This document shows, piece by piece, positions 34,897 through 45,097 of a DNA stretch of 64,000 nt. The stretch covers positions 1 through 64,000 of the forward strand of contig JACRQF010000009.1 in the NCBI GenBank assembly GCA_016222825.1. Direction: 5' to 3'. The DNA comes from Verrucomicrobiota bacterium (GTDB lineage Bacteria; Verrucomicrobiota; Verrucomicrobiia; CAIQCK01). The notes below the pieces were generated by a model that saw only the letters and a list, made by a program, of their open reading frames with translations, was not told the origin of the DNA and searched no databases. Numbering within the stretch: the first letter of the stretch is position 1; every line of letters starts with the position of its first letter. Made by a program: the position numbers and the translations under genes.

Positions 34897-36690
34897 TCAT
34901 TCGCTTGCGAGGACCAGGAAAGCCTGGTCGTCTGCGGCGAGTTCCTTGCCTTGGAATGCTTGCAGCATGACCGCCATGTCTTGCACTGTCTGGGCGGTGT
35001 TTCCACAGCGGTTGATGATTTGTTGCAGGTTCTGTTTCAACCTCTCAGCGCCCAGCATCTCGTCGCTGGCGTTCTGCGTGTCGGTCACGCCATCGGTGTA
35101 GAGCAACAGCCGCGCGCCCGGCGGCAAGTCACGGACCTCTTCGGAGTATCGCGTGTCGGGCATGATACCGAGCGGGAACCCGGTGTTGCCCACTTCGACC
35201 GGCGTGCCGCCGGCGCTGGTCATCAGCAGCGGGCAATGACCTGCACCAGCCACCTGGAACCGGCGCGCCACCGGATCCACGTAAACCAGTTGCGCCGTGA
35301 TGAACATCTCCATCCGATCCAAGTCGGAGAACAGGCTGCGGTTGAGCCACGTCAGGAACTCGCCCGGCCGCTTCACCAAATCGAGCCTTGCGTGCAGATG
35401 ACTGCGAAAGATGGTCGCGAACATCGCCGCCGGCACGCCCTTGCCCATCACATCCGCGATCACCAGCAGCAGCCCCTGCCCGTCCGCGGCAATCGCGTCG
35501 TAAAAATCGCCGCCCACCTGCCGGGCGCTGTGATAGTAGCCGGCTACGCCCAGCCCCGGCATCTGCGGCAGCTTTTCCGGCAACAGCGACCGCTGGAGGT
35601 TGGAAGCGATCTGCAACTCGCGGGCGGTCAGTTGGGCTTGCAAGTGCTCGGCGCGGAAACGCGCGTTGCTGATCTGGATGCCAAGGAAATCCGCAAAGGT
35701 CTGGATGACGCTGGCCTGGCTGGCCTTGAAAGGCGCGTCGCTCGACAACCGTCCGATGGCCAGCACTCCAACCAGCGACTCTTCCGAAAAGATCGGATGC
35801 GCCAGACCGTTGGAATGGCGGACCACATGGGACAGCGGGTCGCTCATCGCCAGAGGCGCGTTGGCGTCAAACCACACGTCCTGCCGCGATTGCGCGGCGC
35901 GCAGTTCCACGGAATTGGCCAGGGACACATCCGGCGACAGCGACAGCGAGTAGTCGAGAGAACCGGGAAGAGAGGTTGCGGAGATCCGAAGCTCCTTGCC
36001 GCCGGGGTCGGCCAGCCGCAGCACATACCAGTCTGCCTCGACGATGGCCAGCAGTTCGCGCATCCATGTGGCGGTGAATTCCTCGGTCGGCTGCGGCCGG
36101 TTCAAAGCGGAAGTGAAACGGAAAATTGCCGAGAGGCTCTCGTAGCACGACGCCAGTTCCTCGGTCATCGCCTGCAAGGTTTGCTCGTCTCCTATGAACC
36201 GGCTTCCCAAGTCCACCACGGGCTCCGCTGCCGCGCGCGTGCCGGCCACCGGCGCCGGTCGCTTCTTCCGGATCACCATGCAATTCTCCGCCCGCCCGCG
36301 CAAGTATTCCACTTCGTCCGCGAGGGATTGGATAAGAAACAAGCCGCGTCCCTTCTCGCTGTCAATGGATGGCAGTTCTGCCTGGGCAGGCATGTCAAAC
36401 CCCGGCGTATGGTCCGTCAACCGGACTTCGATTTCGTGATCGCGACAGAACACCTCCAGCCGGTTCGACAACTGACGCCCCTCCTCCGCGACGTATTCCG
36501 CCGCGTTGTTCGCGGCCTCCGTCACCATCAACTCCCACGCGTGCAGGTCGTCCTCAGGCAGCGGAACCGCCGCCAGAAACTGCCTCACACAACGCGACAC
36601 CTCGCGGGACTCACGCAAGTCGCACGCGAAGACCAGCGAAAGGAATTGCGCCCCGATTTGATTGGTGTGCGGTGTAACCACGTCGGTCAC
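34897..36690 (-). CDS. Partner-switching regulator: HATPase + GAF + PP2C (SpoIIE/RsbU) phosphatase
   Basis: 597 residues. Residues about 10-140 form an RsbW-like ATPase/kinase domain (N-box LMVTEAANNAAEYV; G-box SEKGRGLFLIQSL). Residues about 185-360 form a GAF domain (VGVLAIGRL). Residues about 370-597 form a PP2C domain with ARQVGGDFYDAI, VIADVMGKGVPAAMF, LLLYTDGVTDTQN and DDQAFLVL. Kinase and phosphatase for STAS antagonists are thus joined in one chain. Its start overlaps the upstream STAS stop by 4 bp. The likely substrates are the two STAS proteins upstream and the STAS domains of the GT26 fusion downstream. Confidence 0.93.
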   Translation of the reverse strand: MTDVVTPHTNQIGAQFLSLVFACDLRESREVSRCVRQFLAAVPLPEDDLHAWELMVTEAANNAAEYVAEEGRQLSNRLEVFCRDHEIEVRLTDHTPGFDMPAQAELPSIDSEKGRGLFLIQSLADEVEYLRGRAENCMVIRKKRPAPVAGTRAAAEPVVDLGSRFIGDEQTLQAMTEELASCYESLSAIFRFTSALNRPQPTEEFTATWMRELLAIVEADWYVLRLADPGGKELRISATSLPGSLDYSLSLSPDVSLANSVELRAAQSRQDVWFDANAPLAMSDPLSHVVRHSNGLAHPIFSEESLVGVLAIGRLSSDAPFKASQASVIQTFADFLGIQISNARFRAEHLQAQLTARELQIASNLQRSLLPEKLPQMPGLGVAGYYHSARQVGGDFYDAIAADGQGLLLVIADVMGKGVPAAMFATIFRSHLHARLDLVKRPGEFLTWLNRSLFSDLDRMEMFITAQLVYVDPVARRFQVAGAGHCPLLMTSAGGTPVEVGNTGFPLGIMPDTRYSEEVRDLPPGARLLLYTDGVTDTQNASDEMLGAERLKQNLQQIINRCGNTAQTVQDMAVMLQAFQGKELAADDQAFLVLASE

Positions 36691-36989
36691 GGGTTGATGA
36701 TTTCAAACACTTCGTTCAGGCTCAGCAACTGCAGAATCTGGGACACGGCGGGCGTCGGGCCGGACAGCCGTATCCTGCCGCCACGCTTGCACATGGTCTT
36801 GTGGATGGAAATCAGCGCGCTAATCCCGTTGCTGTCGAGGAACTTCACCTTGGAGAGATCCAACTCAATGATCTTGTGGGCATGCACCAACGATTGGCGG
36901 ACAAGGTCCTGCAACCACGTCGCGTTGGTTGTGTTCAGTTCGGTGAAATCGGTGATGACCAGCGTATCGCCTTGTGTTCGAGTTTTCAT
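36687..36989 (-). CDS. STAS-domain anti-anti-sigma-factor-like protein
   Basis: 100 residues of SpoIIAA/RsbV type. The phosphorylation loop is VKFLDSNGISALI. The stop overlaps the ATG of the HATPase-GAF-PP2C gene (ATGA), which implies stoichiometric co-expression. The ATG at 36989 is preferred over an upstream frame starting at 37076, whose extra residues have no domain similarity. Confidence 0.93.
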   Translation of the reverse strand: MKTRTQGDTLVITDFTELNTTNATWLQDLVRQSLVHAHKIIELDLSKVKFLDSNGISALISIHKTMCKRGGRIRLSGPTPAVSQILQLLSLNEVFEIINP

Positions 36990-37014
36990 AGTCTCAGTGC
37001 CGCTGTGACAAGGA

Positions 37015-37317
37015 TTACAGGCGCACAATTTCAAAGACCCGATGAAGCCGGGTGAGTTCCAATATCTGCTGCACATGCGGGCTGGGGTTGATCAACCGGA
37101 CCCTGCCGTTGCGCTCGCCGGCCGTCTTACGCAACGCCACCAGCGCCCCCAACCCGGCGCTATCCACGAACGCCATCTGTGACAAGTCTATGTCTATGTT
37201 GTTTTGCGCCTCCGTGAGCGCCGCCCTGACTTGGTCGCGAAAACTCCCAGCGTTTCCCGCATTGAGTTCGGTGACGCCGCTCACTGCGACTGTGTTCCCT
37301 TGAGGCTGGATATTCAT
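37015..37317 (-). CDS. STAS-domain protein (first gene of the partner-switching operon)
   Basis: 100 residues. The loop MAFVDSAGLGALVAL contains the usual DSxG. It is about 45% alike by eye to the next STAS gene, from which it is separated by 25 bp. The two probably arose by tandem duplication and may switch different targets. The 223 bp upstream, before the sugar transferase stop, contain no gene. Confidence 0.92.
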   Translation of the reverse strand: MNIQPQGNTVAVSGVTELNAGNAGSFRDQVRAALTEAQNNIDIDLSQMAFVDSAGLGALVALRKTAGERNGRVRLINPSPHVQQILELTRLHRVFEIVRL

Positions 37318-37540
37318 AAGTTCAGTTCCTTCTCCTTCAGGCTACTTTGATTCCGTCTCAAATACACGCTCAAAAACAGAGCGCGAGTTTCCGCGCGCTT
37401 CCGCAGCCGGCCCAGACCGCGCCAAAACGAACGCAAACCCTCGCTACCTCGCCCAAGGAATACCAACAACCCGGCGCGTTCGCCAGCGAAAACAAGATCC
37501 TAAACAAAAACCTGACGACAGCCATTCTCGCAGGCGGACG

Positions 37541-38293
37541 TCACAATCCCCTGCCAAGCAAAATGGCCGGCACTGTCTTTGCCAGAATCACCAAGTCGAG
37601 CCAGAGGCTCTGACTCTCGATATAGCGCACGTCGAGCGCCACCTCTTTGGAGAAACCCATCGTCCCGATGTTGCCAATTCCCCTCCAGCCACCGCCCTGG
37701 GCTTCCACCTGCCAAAGACAGGTCATGCCGGGCTTCACTGACAACCGCCGGCGATCCGCCTGGCTGTAGTGCGCCACCTCCCGCGGCACCGGCGCGCGCG
37801 GCCCCACCAGCGACATCTCACCCTTCAAGATATTCCAGAATTGCGGCAGCTCATCGAGCGCAGTCCTTCGCATGAAGCTCCCCACTTCTGTGACGAACGG
37901 ATCGTCTTGCATTTTCGGCGTCGCGCTCGTCCCTTGTTCGCTTTGCGCGGTCAGGCTCCTCAAACGCGCCGCCGCATCCACAACCACCGTGCGGAATTGT
38001 ATGATGTTGAATTCGCGGCCCCGCAGCCCGATTCGCGCCTGTCTGGAAAACACCGGCCCGCCGTCCAGCTTCACCAGCACGGCCAGAAACGCGATCACCG
38101 GCAGAAGCAGGACGAGCACAACGAAGCTCACCGCAATATCGAGCGAGCGCTTGACGAAGAGCGTCACATTGATAACCAGACGCCACAGGAAGCTCTTCCA
38201 CCCGACGTAAGCGTTCAGCCGCCAGCGCCCCCACGGCGTCTGGGCCGTCAGAAACCGTTGCGTCAACCGCGCCCTGATCTCGTCCTCTATCAT
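37541..38293 (-). CDS. Undecaprenyl-phosphate sugar-1-phosphate transferase (bacterial sugar transferase)
   Basis: 250 residues. One membrane segment (SLDIAVSFVVLVLLLPVIAFLAVL) precedes the catalytic C-terminal domain. LRRTALDELPQFWNILKG-like RRTALDELPQFWNILKGEMS, LVGPRAP and the end SLWLDLVILAKTVPAILLGRG are the family hallmarks. It initiates exopolysaccharide repeat units by transferring a sugar phosphate to the lipid carrier. Its start is 3 bp from the stop of the methylase gene, so the two are likely co-transcribed. The GT26 domain encoded at 32861-34351 could add the next sugar. Confidence 0.92.
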   Translation of the reverse strand: MIEDEIRARLTQRFLTAQTPWGRWRLNAYVGWKSFLWRLVINVTLFVKRSLDIAVSFVVLVLLLPVIAFLAVLVKLDGGPVFSRQARIGLRGREFNIIQFRTVVVDAAARLRSLTAQSEQGTSATPKMQDDPFVTEVGSFMRRTALDELPQFWNILKGEMSLVGPRAPVPREVAHYSQADRRRLSVKPGMTCLWQVEAQGGGWRGIGNIGTMGFSKEVALDVRYIESQSLWLDLVILAKTVPAILLGRGL

Positions 38294-38296
38294 GAC

Positions 38297-39601
38297 CTAT
38301 CGCTTCCGCGTGTCCAAGCTCTCCGACGGGCCAATCATGGACAAGCGCGCAGGGATGCGCAAGCCGGCGAGCGAAGATTTTGAAACGCTCATCGTCCCGA
38401 CGCCCTTGGCCAGACGCCGGACCTCGACGCGCCCTTGGGCGCTGTTCAACCAGTCCGCAACCGCTTGTGCGCTCACGCCGGCTTTCGGCGTGAGGATGTG
38501 AATCCAATCGTCCGCTTGAGCCACAAGCCCCGGCGGAATGACAGCGGCCCGGCCGTAGCAGCCAACGCCGACACGGACGAAAAGAAGCTCGCCTTCGCGC
38601 ACGGCGGCGGCCTCGCGAAACATCGGGCCTGTTTTGGCAATGCAAGCGCAGTTGTGATCGCGCCGCAGGCCGCCGCTGTGCGAGAAATTCTTGGCGCGAA
38701 TGAAACAAACGCGATCTGGCGCAGGCTGGTCGAATAGTTCGCGCTGATGGCCGTAGCGCGCGAAGCCGCCACGCAGATGAAAGAGGTCGCCAATGCGGAC
38801 GACGGCTTGCGAGGCTTCGGAAGAGGCGGCTGCGAACGCTTCAGGACGCCAGTCTGCATCGGGAGTGAGGATGACAGGACCACAACGATGGAATTGAACA
38901 GGGAAGGCGCGACGACAGAAAGCGAGGCTTTGCCTTCGCGCCTTCCCGTCTTCCCTGTTCAACCATTCGTTCTCCGCGCCAATGATGAGGCAAGCCGGCT
39001 TGGGTGGTGGCGATGCCGATGGAGAACGCTTCTTTGCGACGACAATGTTCGTTTTTGCGGCGGTGCTGGCGAAGATGCCGCGCGGCAGACTGACGATGAT
39101 TTCGATCTGAGCGCGGTCGAGCAGCCAGCGGCGCACGTAGTGGAAGGGGCGGTTGGCGAGCGGGCCGTCGGGCAGGATGATGACGATGCGGCCGCCGGGC
39201 TTGGCCAGACGCCAGAAGAGTTCGAGGAAAAGGACTTCGAGGCATTGGGAGCAACGACCGGCACTGAGATCGAACTGTTTCAGCACTTCGGGCCGGCGTT
39301 CGAGGCGGCTCTGCGCGCTGAAGGGTGGATTGCCAATGACGAGATCGAATGTGTCGTGGATGGGGCGCAGTTCGGTGAACGCATCGCCGGAGATGAAGCG
39401 TTGCTGTGAGAGAAGCTTCTTGAGCATGGCGCAATAGCGTTCGTCGAGTTCGCAGCCGAAAAGTTTGCAGCCGACGGGCGCGGCACGGATGAAGACGCCG
39501 TTGCCGCAGGACGGATCCATGACGCGCTGGCCGGCGCGCGCCTTGGCGAGACGATACATGAGCCGGGCGACAGGCTCTGGAGTGAAGAACTGGCCGATCA
39601 T
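38297..39601 (-). CDS. N6-adenine DNA methyltransferase with C-terminal specificity-like region
   Basis: 434 residues. Motif I is VMDPSCGNGVFI and motif IV is DLVIGNPPF, the gamma-class N6-adenine order of type I HsdM and type IIG enzymes. Residues about 250-420 resemble a target-recognition half (VRIGDLFHLRGGFARYG; QGRVEVRRLAKGVGTMSVSKSSLAGL), as in HsdS or BREX/IIG proteins. No nuclease gene is visible. It therefore looks like a solitary methylase linked to a polysaccharide gene. It ends 3 bp before the sugar transferase. Confidence 0.9.
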   Translation of the reverse strand: MIGQFFTPEPVARLMYRLAKARAGQRVMDPSCGNGVFIRAAPVGCKLFGCELDERYCAMLKKLLSQQRFISGDAFTELRPIHDTFDLVIGNPPFSAQSRLERRPEVLKQFDLSAGRCSQCLEVLFLELFWRLAKPGGRIVIILPDGPLANRPFHYVRRWLLDRAQIEIIVSLPRGIFASTAAKTNIVVAKKRSPSASPPPKPACLIIGAENEWLNREDGKARRQSLAFCRRAFPVQFHRCGPVILTPDADWRPEAFAAASSEASQAVVRIGDLFHLRGGFARYGHQRELFDQPAPDRVCFIRAKNFSHSGGLRRDHNCACIAKTGPMFREAAAVREGELLFVRVGVGCYGRAAVIPPGLVAQADDWIHILTPKAGVSAQAVADWLNSAQGRVEVRRLAKGVGTMSVSKSSLAGLRIPARLSMIGPSESLDTRKR

Positions 39602-39641
39602 CGGTGGCGGGAAGTAAAACCACGGAACGCGCGAAATGCCC

Positions 39642-39678
39642 GCAACAAAAAGCCCCGAACGATTTCTCGTTCAGGGCT
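39642..39678 (-). terminator. Rho-independent terminator of the 16S transcript
   Basis: On the minus strand AGCCCTGAACGA pairs with TCGTTCGGGGCT across a four-base loop and is followed by a T run. It lies immediately after the processing stem downstream of the 16S gene. This indicates that transcription ends here rather than continuing to a 23S gene. Confidence 0.88.
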
Positions 39679-39683
39679 TCGGT

Positions 39684-39711
39684 GTCTTTGAAGACTGAAT
39701 TGTGCGATACG
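39684..39711 (-). other. 16S processing stem, 3' arm
   Basis: These 28 bp are the inverted match of 41382-41409, with two differences. The arms bracket the 16S gene and would form a long RNase III-type precursor stem. Confidence 0.9.
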
Positions 39712-39763
39712 CTGAGAGCTTCGACCTTAGATGTCCGAGCGGTCTATTTCAACCACTCATGGA

Positions 39764-41183
<1,420 letters not shown>

Positions 41184-41381
41184 AAAAGTTCATCCCCGAC
41201 CCTTGCGGACCGGGTTTGTTATCTTACGAAGAACGCACTCCGTGGCTCGGCTACCAACCCTGTTCGCTAAAACAAGTGGCCGCTGATTCGGAATGCGATT
41301 TTGGCCGTCCCGGTCACGCTATGCATGGACCGGGACTCAAAGTGCTCCAATGAACAAGTTCATCGGAGCGGGGCTCTCGCA

Positions 41382-41409
41382 CGTATCGCACAATTCAATT
41401 TTCAAAGAC
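41382..41409 (-). other. 16S processing stem, 5' arm
   Basis: Complement of 39684-39711. On the transcript it reads GTCTTTGAAAATTGAATTGT and onward, which also resembles a boxA-like TCTTTGAAA element. Confidence 0.88.
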
Positions 41410-41474
41410 CGTATCGCCACACAGGCGTCCCTTCAGGGGAAAAGCCGTCCGCCGATTTTCTGTCGGGGACGCAC

Positions 41475-41486
41475 TGCTAAAGAACT
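41475..41486 (-). promoter_or_regulatory. boxA-like antitermination site in the 16S leader
   Basis: AGTTCTTTAGCA on the minus strand is close to the boxA consensus TGCTCTTTAACA. It lies about 20-30 nt downstream of the predicted transcription start. Confidence 0.6.
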
Positions 41487-41509
41487 GCTTCTTTCCCGAA
41501 GGCGCGCGC

Positions 41510-41538
41510 ACTATATGGATGCGACCCGAAATCGTCAA
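41510..41538 (-). promoter_or_regulatory. Sigma-70-type promoter of the 16S gene
   Basis: On the minus strand TTGACG (41538-41533) is separated by exactly 17 bp from TATAGT (41515-41510). An A/T-rich UP-like stretch with an eight-A run lies just upstream (about 41545-41580). This is the strongest promoter match I see in the window. Confidence 0.85.
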
Positions 41539-41751
41539 CACCCAAAATCATTTTTTTTCAAATTTTCTGAAACATCGCATTTCGGCGCTGTTTTCAGGCC
41601 AAATCTAGCACGTCTCACCTCCTTCGCCAGCGCCATTAACGTTTTCTTTTTGCCGTTTCGTTGCATCTTTTTCACGTCTCCGGTCCAAACACGCCCCAAG
41701 TTCAATCTGGAATTGCGCGCCGCCAGCCCTTATAAGCTGCGGCTCAATTCC

Positions 41752-43506
41752 ATGATCACCAAGTTCTGGCTTTACACAACCATCGCGCTGCTCGCGCTCG
41801 CCTCGTGCGCGATTTCATTGACCAGCGAACTGGCCTACGACGACGAGCGCGCCGCGCGCGAGTTGCGCGGTGTCGCAGGCCTGACCGACCTTCGCGGCCT
41901 CGCGTCTCAAACCGCGCCGCTGCGGCAAATCACACTGCTCGTGGACGCCGCCGTTTGGAAGAAAGACGACCTCGGCTACCACGCCATGAACCTCGTCTAT
42001 CACGCGCTGACCGTGCTCGCGCTGCTCGCGTTGTTGAGGCGGCTGCTCGACCGCCGCCCCGCTGCGCAGTGGGCGGCGGGATTGTTCGCGCTGATGCCCA
42101 TCGGCGCGGCGGCGGTCGGACTGGTGGCGCATCGCGGCGAAATCCTCGGCATGCTGATGATGCTGATCGCGTGCCTCGCGTGGCTCCGTCCGCAACGCGA
42201 CTGGATCGCGTGGACTGTCGGCGGCATTTTCGCCGCGCTGGCTGCGGTGGAAACTTCCATGTCGTTGCTGCTGCCGCTGCTGCTGCTCGCCCACGATCAA
42301 CTGCTCCTCCCCCAATCGCCGGAACGCTCGCGAGCGCGATGGGTGGAGGCGGTCGCTGTGGCTCTTGCGGTGTTCGCGGTCCACGTCGTTCATCGCTCGT
42401 GGGTCAGCGCCTACGGTTCATGGTCGCCGGAGAGTTGGGAAACATTACCCGCTTGGAGTGATGTGCCGCTTCGCTTGCTGCGCGATTGGCCGGCGGGCGT
42501 TTTCGTCGCGCTGCGCTGGCTGGCGTGTCCCCTGCCCTTCATCCACGACCACGGACTGACGCCATCTTCGTGGTTCCTGACACTCGCCGGCCTCGCCACA
42601 CTCGTCGCGCTGGTCGCGACCATCCGCTCGCAGGCGCGGCAACAACCGCAGCTTGCATTCGGCGTTGCGTGGATCCTCGCCGGTTGCGTCGTGGCCGCGC
42701 TGAACGTCTTCCGCAGCCACTACGGCGCCGTTTTCGAACACGAACTCTATGCCGTCGCGCCGGGACTCTGTCTGCTGGGCGGCCTCGCCATTGAGCGGCT
42801 CTGCAAACGCGAACGCGCCTCCATCCGGCTCTGGATGGAGATCGGTGCGCTCGCGGTGGTGGCGTTGACGCTCGTCACTTGGTCCAACTGGCGCGCGTAT
42901 CAGTTCGGCTCGGAGATACGCCTGCTGAGCACCACGCTGTCGAACAATCCTGATTCGGGTCTCTGCCATCTGGCGATGGGCCGCCTCTGTCTCGAAGCCT
43001 CGCGCCGATCCGCCGGCAAGGGCACCCTGCGCGCCACCGCCGAGCGCGAGTTCGAGAAGGCAAGAGACGCGGGTTGGAACTACTACGAGACCTACGGCAA
43101 TCTCGGCGAAATGGCCATGCACAGGCGCGACTATACACGCGCCGAGAGTTGCTACCGGCAGGCGCTGGCACTGCACCCAACCGGCACCGGCGGCCGGCTG
43201 CGCCTGGGCAACGCGCTTCACGCCCAGCAACGCTACGCGGCCGCCCGCGAAGTTTACCAGCAGTTGCTCGCCGAAAAACCGCGCGCGATTGACCTCTACC
43301 GCCTCATCGCGGACACCTACGAATCCGAAAATCGGCCTGCTGAAGCGAGACCATTCCTCCAACAGGCCATGCGTCTTGCCGAAGAACTTCGGCAGAAGGA
43401 GCTGGAACTCCAGGGCAAGCCCGTCGCGCCGGATCCGGACGCTCCGCCGGTCGTCACCCTGCCCGCCACACCTGCGCCGCAAACAAACGCCGTGCGACGC
43501 AGGTAA
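41752..43506 (+). CDS. Multi-pass membrane protein with C-terminal TPR repeats (TMTC-like)
   Basis: 584 residues. Six to nine hydrophobic helices occupy about residues 5-385, including YHAMNLVYHALTVLALLALL, typical of TMTC/PMT-like proteins. At least two or three TPR units occupy about 395-540 (NPDSGLCHLAMGRLCLEAS; YETYGNLGEMAMHRRDYTRAESCYRQAL; ALHAQQRYAAAREVYQQLL), followed by a Pro-rich tail. A glycosyltransferase-like role is possible, but the acidic catalytic loop is not clear. The frame extends upstream through the rRNA leader to 41293; the ATG at 41752 opens directly into a membrane segment and is preferred. Confidence 0.87.
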   Translation: MITKFWLYTTIALLALASCAISLTSELAYDDERAARELRGVAGLTDLRGLASQTAPLRQITLLVDAAVWKKDDLGYHAMNLVYHALTVLALLALLRRLLDRRPAAQWAAGLFALMPIGAAAVGLVAHRGEILGMLMMLIACLAWLRPQRDWIAWTVGGIFAALAAVETSMSLLLPLLLLAHDQLLLPQSPERSRARWVEAVAVALAVFAVHVVHRSWVSAYGSWSPESWETLPAWSDVPLRLLRDWPAGVFVALRWLACPLPFIHDHGLTPSSWFLTLAGLATLVALVATIRSQARQQPQLAFGVAWILAGCVVAALNVFRSHYGAVFEHELYAVAPGLCLLGGLAIERLCKRERASIRLWMEIGALAVVALTLVTWSNWRAYQFGSEIRLLSTTLSNNPDSGLCHLAMGRLCLEASRRSAGKGTLRATAEREFEKARDAGWNYYETYGNLGEMAMHRRDYTRAESCYRQALALHPTGTGGRLRLGNALHAQQRYAAAREVYQQLLAEKPRAIDLYRLIADTYESENRPAEARPFLQQAMRLAEELRQKELELQGKPVAPDPDAPPVVTLPATPAPQTNAVRRR

Positions 43507-43570
43507 CAAAAACACACTGTCGAAACCATGAACACCCCACATGCCAACTCGGCGAAAGCCCCACGTAGGA

Positions 43571-44488
43571 TCATGGAGAGACTTTAGGAAGCAGAGGGTT
43601 GCCCTGATCGTCAAATTCCAGCGGAATCCGCACGCGCGGCATCTTGCTGTATCGCTCCAGCAACGCCTTCACCTTATCGTCCACGAGATTCTTGTAGTGA
43701 GCCGCATCAGCATAATAAGGCGGCAAGCTCCGATCGTCTCTCGCTGCCTTGGCATAATTGGACTCGGACACCTCTTGGTCATGGATATACCACGATTTCT
43801 TGGTTACCAGACCGTTCTCCGAAAACTCAATACATGGTCCGTGCAGTGAGCATGTATATATTGCAGCGTATTCTTCAGTCAGAGTGCTTCTTATGTTCTT
43901 GATCTCGTTGCTCGGATAAAACGCAAATGCTTTGCCGACCAGCTTCCCATCCTTGAACCATTTAAGTGAACGCCCTTTCTCAAATCTGCCTATCTCCATG
44001 CGAAGACCATTGGGTTTACTGTTTCTGATCTCCGACTCTTCGATCAACACGCCCTCGTTGTTGTATATGCTTCGCCGTCCGTTTCCATTCAATATACGAT
44101 ACTGGCCAATGATCTGGCCTAATTCGTTCCAGTGCTTGAACACCCCATGCATGACCCCCTCATTGTAGGGTTCTTCGCTGCTAAGCTTCCCGTTTTCATG
44201 CCATTTGCGCTGCACCCCATGCAATGCCCCGTTCTTATTATATAGGGTTCGTTTGATTAACTGTGTGCGGTAGTAAACTTCAGAACCAACCAATCTGTGC
44301 TCAGATGACTTGACATCCCGGAGAAGATAATTGATCGAACTCTTATCCGGGTCACGCTCTGAATGCGGCCCAATTATAAGAACGTCTTGTGGAATTGAGT
44401 ATTTCAAATAGTCATCTGCGTGCTCTGCATGAACGTGTGGGCCACAGAAGACTGCACATCCGACACTCGTGATAATTATCAGTTTCAT
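43571..44488 (-). CDS. Secreted MORN-repeat protein
   Basis: 305 residues. Signal peptide MKLIIITSVGCAVFCGPHVHA. Several MORN_2-type units are present (LHGVQRKWHENGKLSSEEPY; MHGVFKHWNELGQIIGQYR; RRSIYNNEGVLIEESEI; SLKWFKDGKLVGKAFAFYP). Base composition is clearly more AT-rich than the neighbours, which suggests acquisition by transfer. MORN_2 proteins often act as cell-surface or antitoxin-like proteins. No toxin gene is seen next to it. Function unknown. Confidence 0.85.
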   Translation of the reverse strand: MKLIIITSVGCAVFCGPHVHAEHADDYLKYSIPQDVLIIGPHSERDPDKSSINYLLRDVKSSEHRLVGSEVYYRTQLIKRTLYNKNGALHGVQRKWHENGKLSSEEPYNEGVMHGVFKHWNELGQIIGQYRILNGNGRRSIYNNEGVLIEESEIRNSKPNGLRMEIGRFEKGRSLKWFKDGKLVGKAFAFYPSNEIKNIRSTLTEEYAAIYTCSLHGPCIEFSENGLVTKKSWYIHDQEVSESNYAKAARDDRSLPPYYADAAHYKNLVDDKVKALLERYSKMPRVRIPLEFDDQGNPLLPKVSP

Positions 44489-44527
44489 ACACAAACCCCT
44501 TACTGCATAACTCGAATCCTTGGCGCC

Positions 44528-45097
44528 TCACATCTTTACCGCTGGCACCTGCCGCTCAACGGCCGCTTCGATCTCAAAGAAATCCGCCGTCTGGAAACCG
44601 AACGCGTTGGCAATGAACACCGACGGCACCGTCTGGCAGCGCGTGTTGTAGTCGCGAACGTTGGCGTTGTAGAACCGCCGCGCCGCCTGGATGCGATCCT
44701 CCGTGTCCACCAGCGACTGCTGGAGCTTCAGGAAGTTCTGGTTCGCCTTCAGTTGCGGATAGTTCTCCACCACCGCAAACAGCGACTTCAACGCATGGAC
44801 CAGTTGGTTCTCGTCCACAGCCTGGCTCGACGGCCGGCCCGTCGAAGCCACCGCCGCCGCGCGTGCCTGCGCCACCGCCTCAAACACGCCCCGCTCGTGC
44901 GCCGCGTAGCCGCGCACCGTCTCGACAAGGTTCGGGATGAGGTCGTAGCGGCGCTTGAGTTCCGTGTCCACGTTCGACCAGCTCTCCTGCACAAGATTGC
45001 GGAGGCGGACGAGGCCGTTGTAAATCGCCACGAGAATGAGCAGCGGCGTCGCGAGAACCACCGCCGCAACGAGGATGGGAAAGTAATCAGGCATCAT
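44528..45097 (-). CDS. LemA family protein
   Basis: 189 residues. One N-terminal membrane helix is followed by NGLVRLRNLVQESWSNVDTELKRRYDLIPNLVETVRGYAAHE, the LemA signature, and a coiled-coil rest ending ADFFEIEAAVERQVPAVK. Its ATG overlaps the stop of the upstream gene (ATGA), so the pair is translationally coupled. LemA proteins are membrane-associated with an extracytoplasmic helical bundle. Confidence 0.93.
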   Translation of the reverse strand: MMPDYFPILVAAVVLATPLLILVAIYNGLVRLRNLVQESWSNVDTELKRRYDLIPNLVETVRGYAAHERGVFEAVAQARAAAVASTGRPSSQAVDENQLVHALKSLFAVVENYPQLKANQNFLKLQQSLVDTEDRIQAARRFYNANVRDYNTRCQTVPSVFIANAFGFQTADFFEIEAAVERQVPAVKM

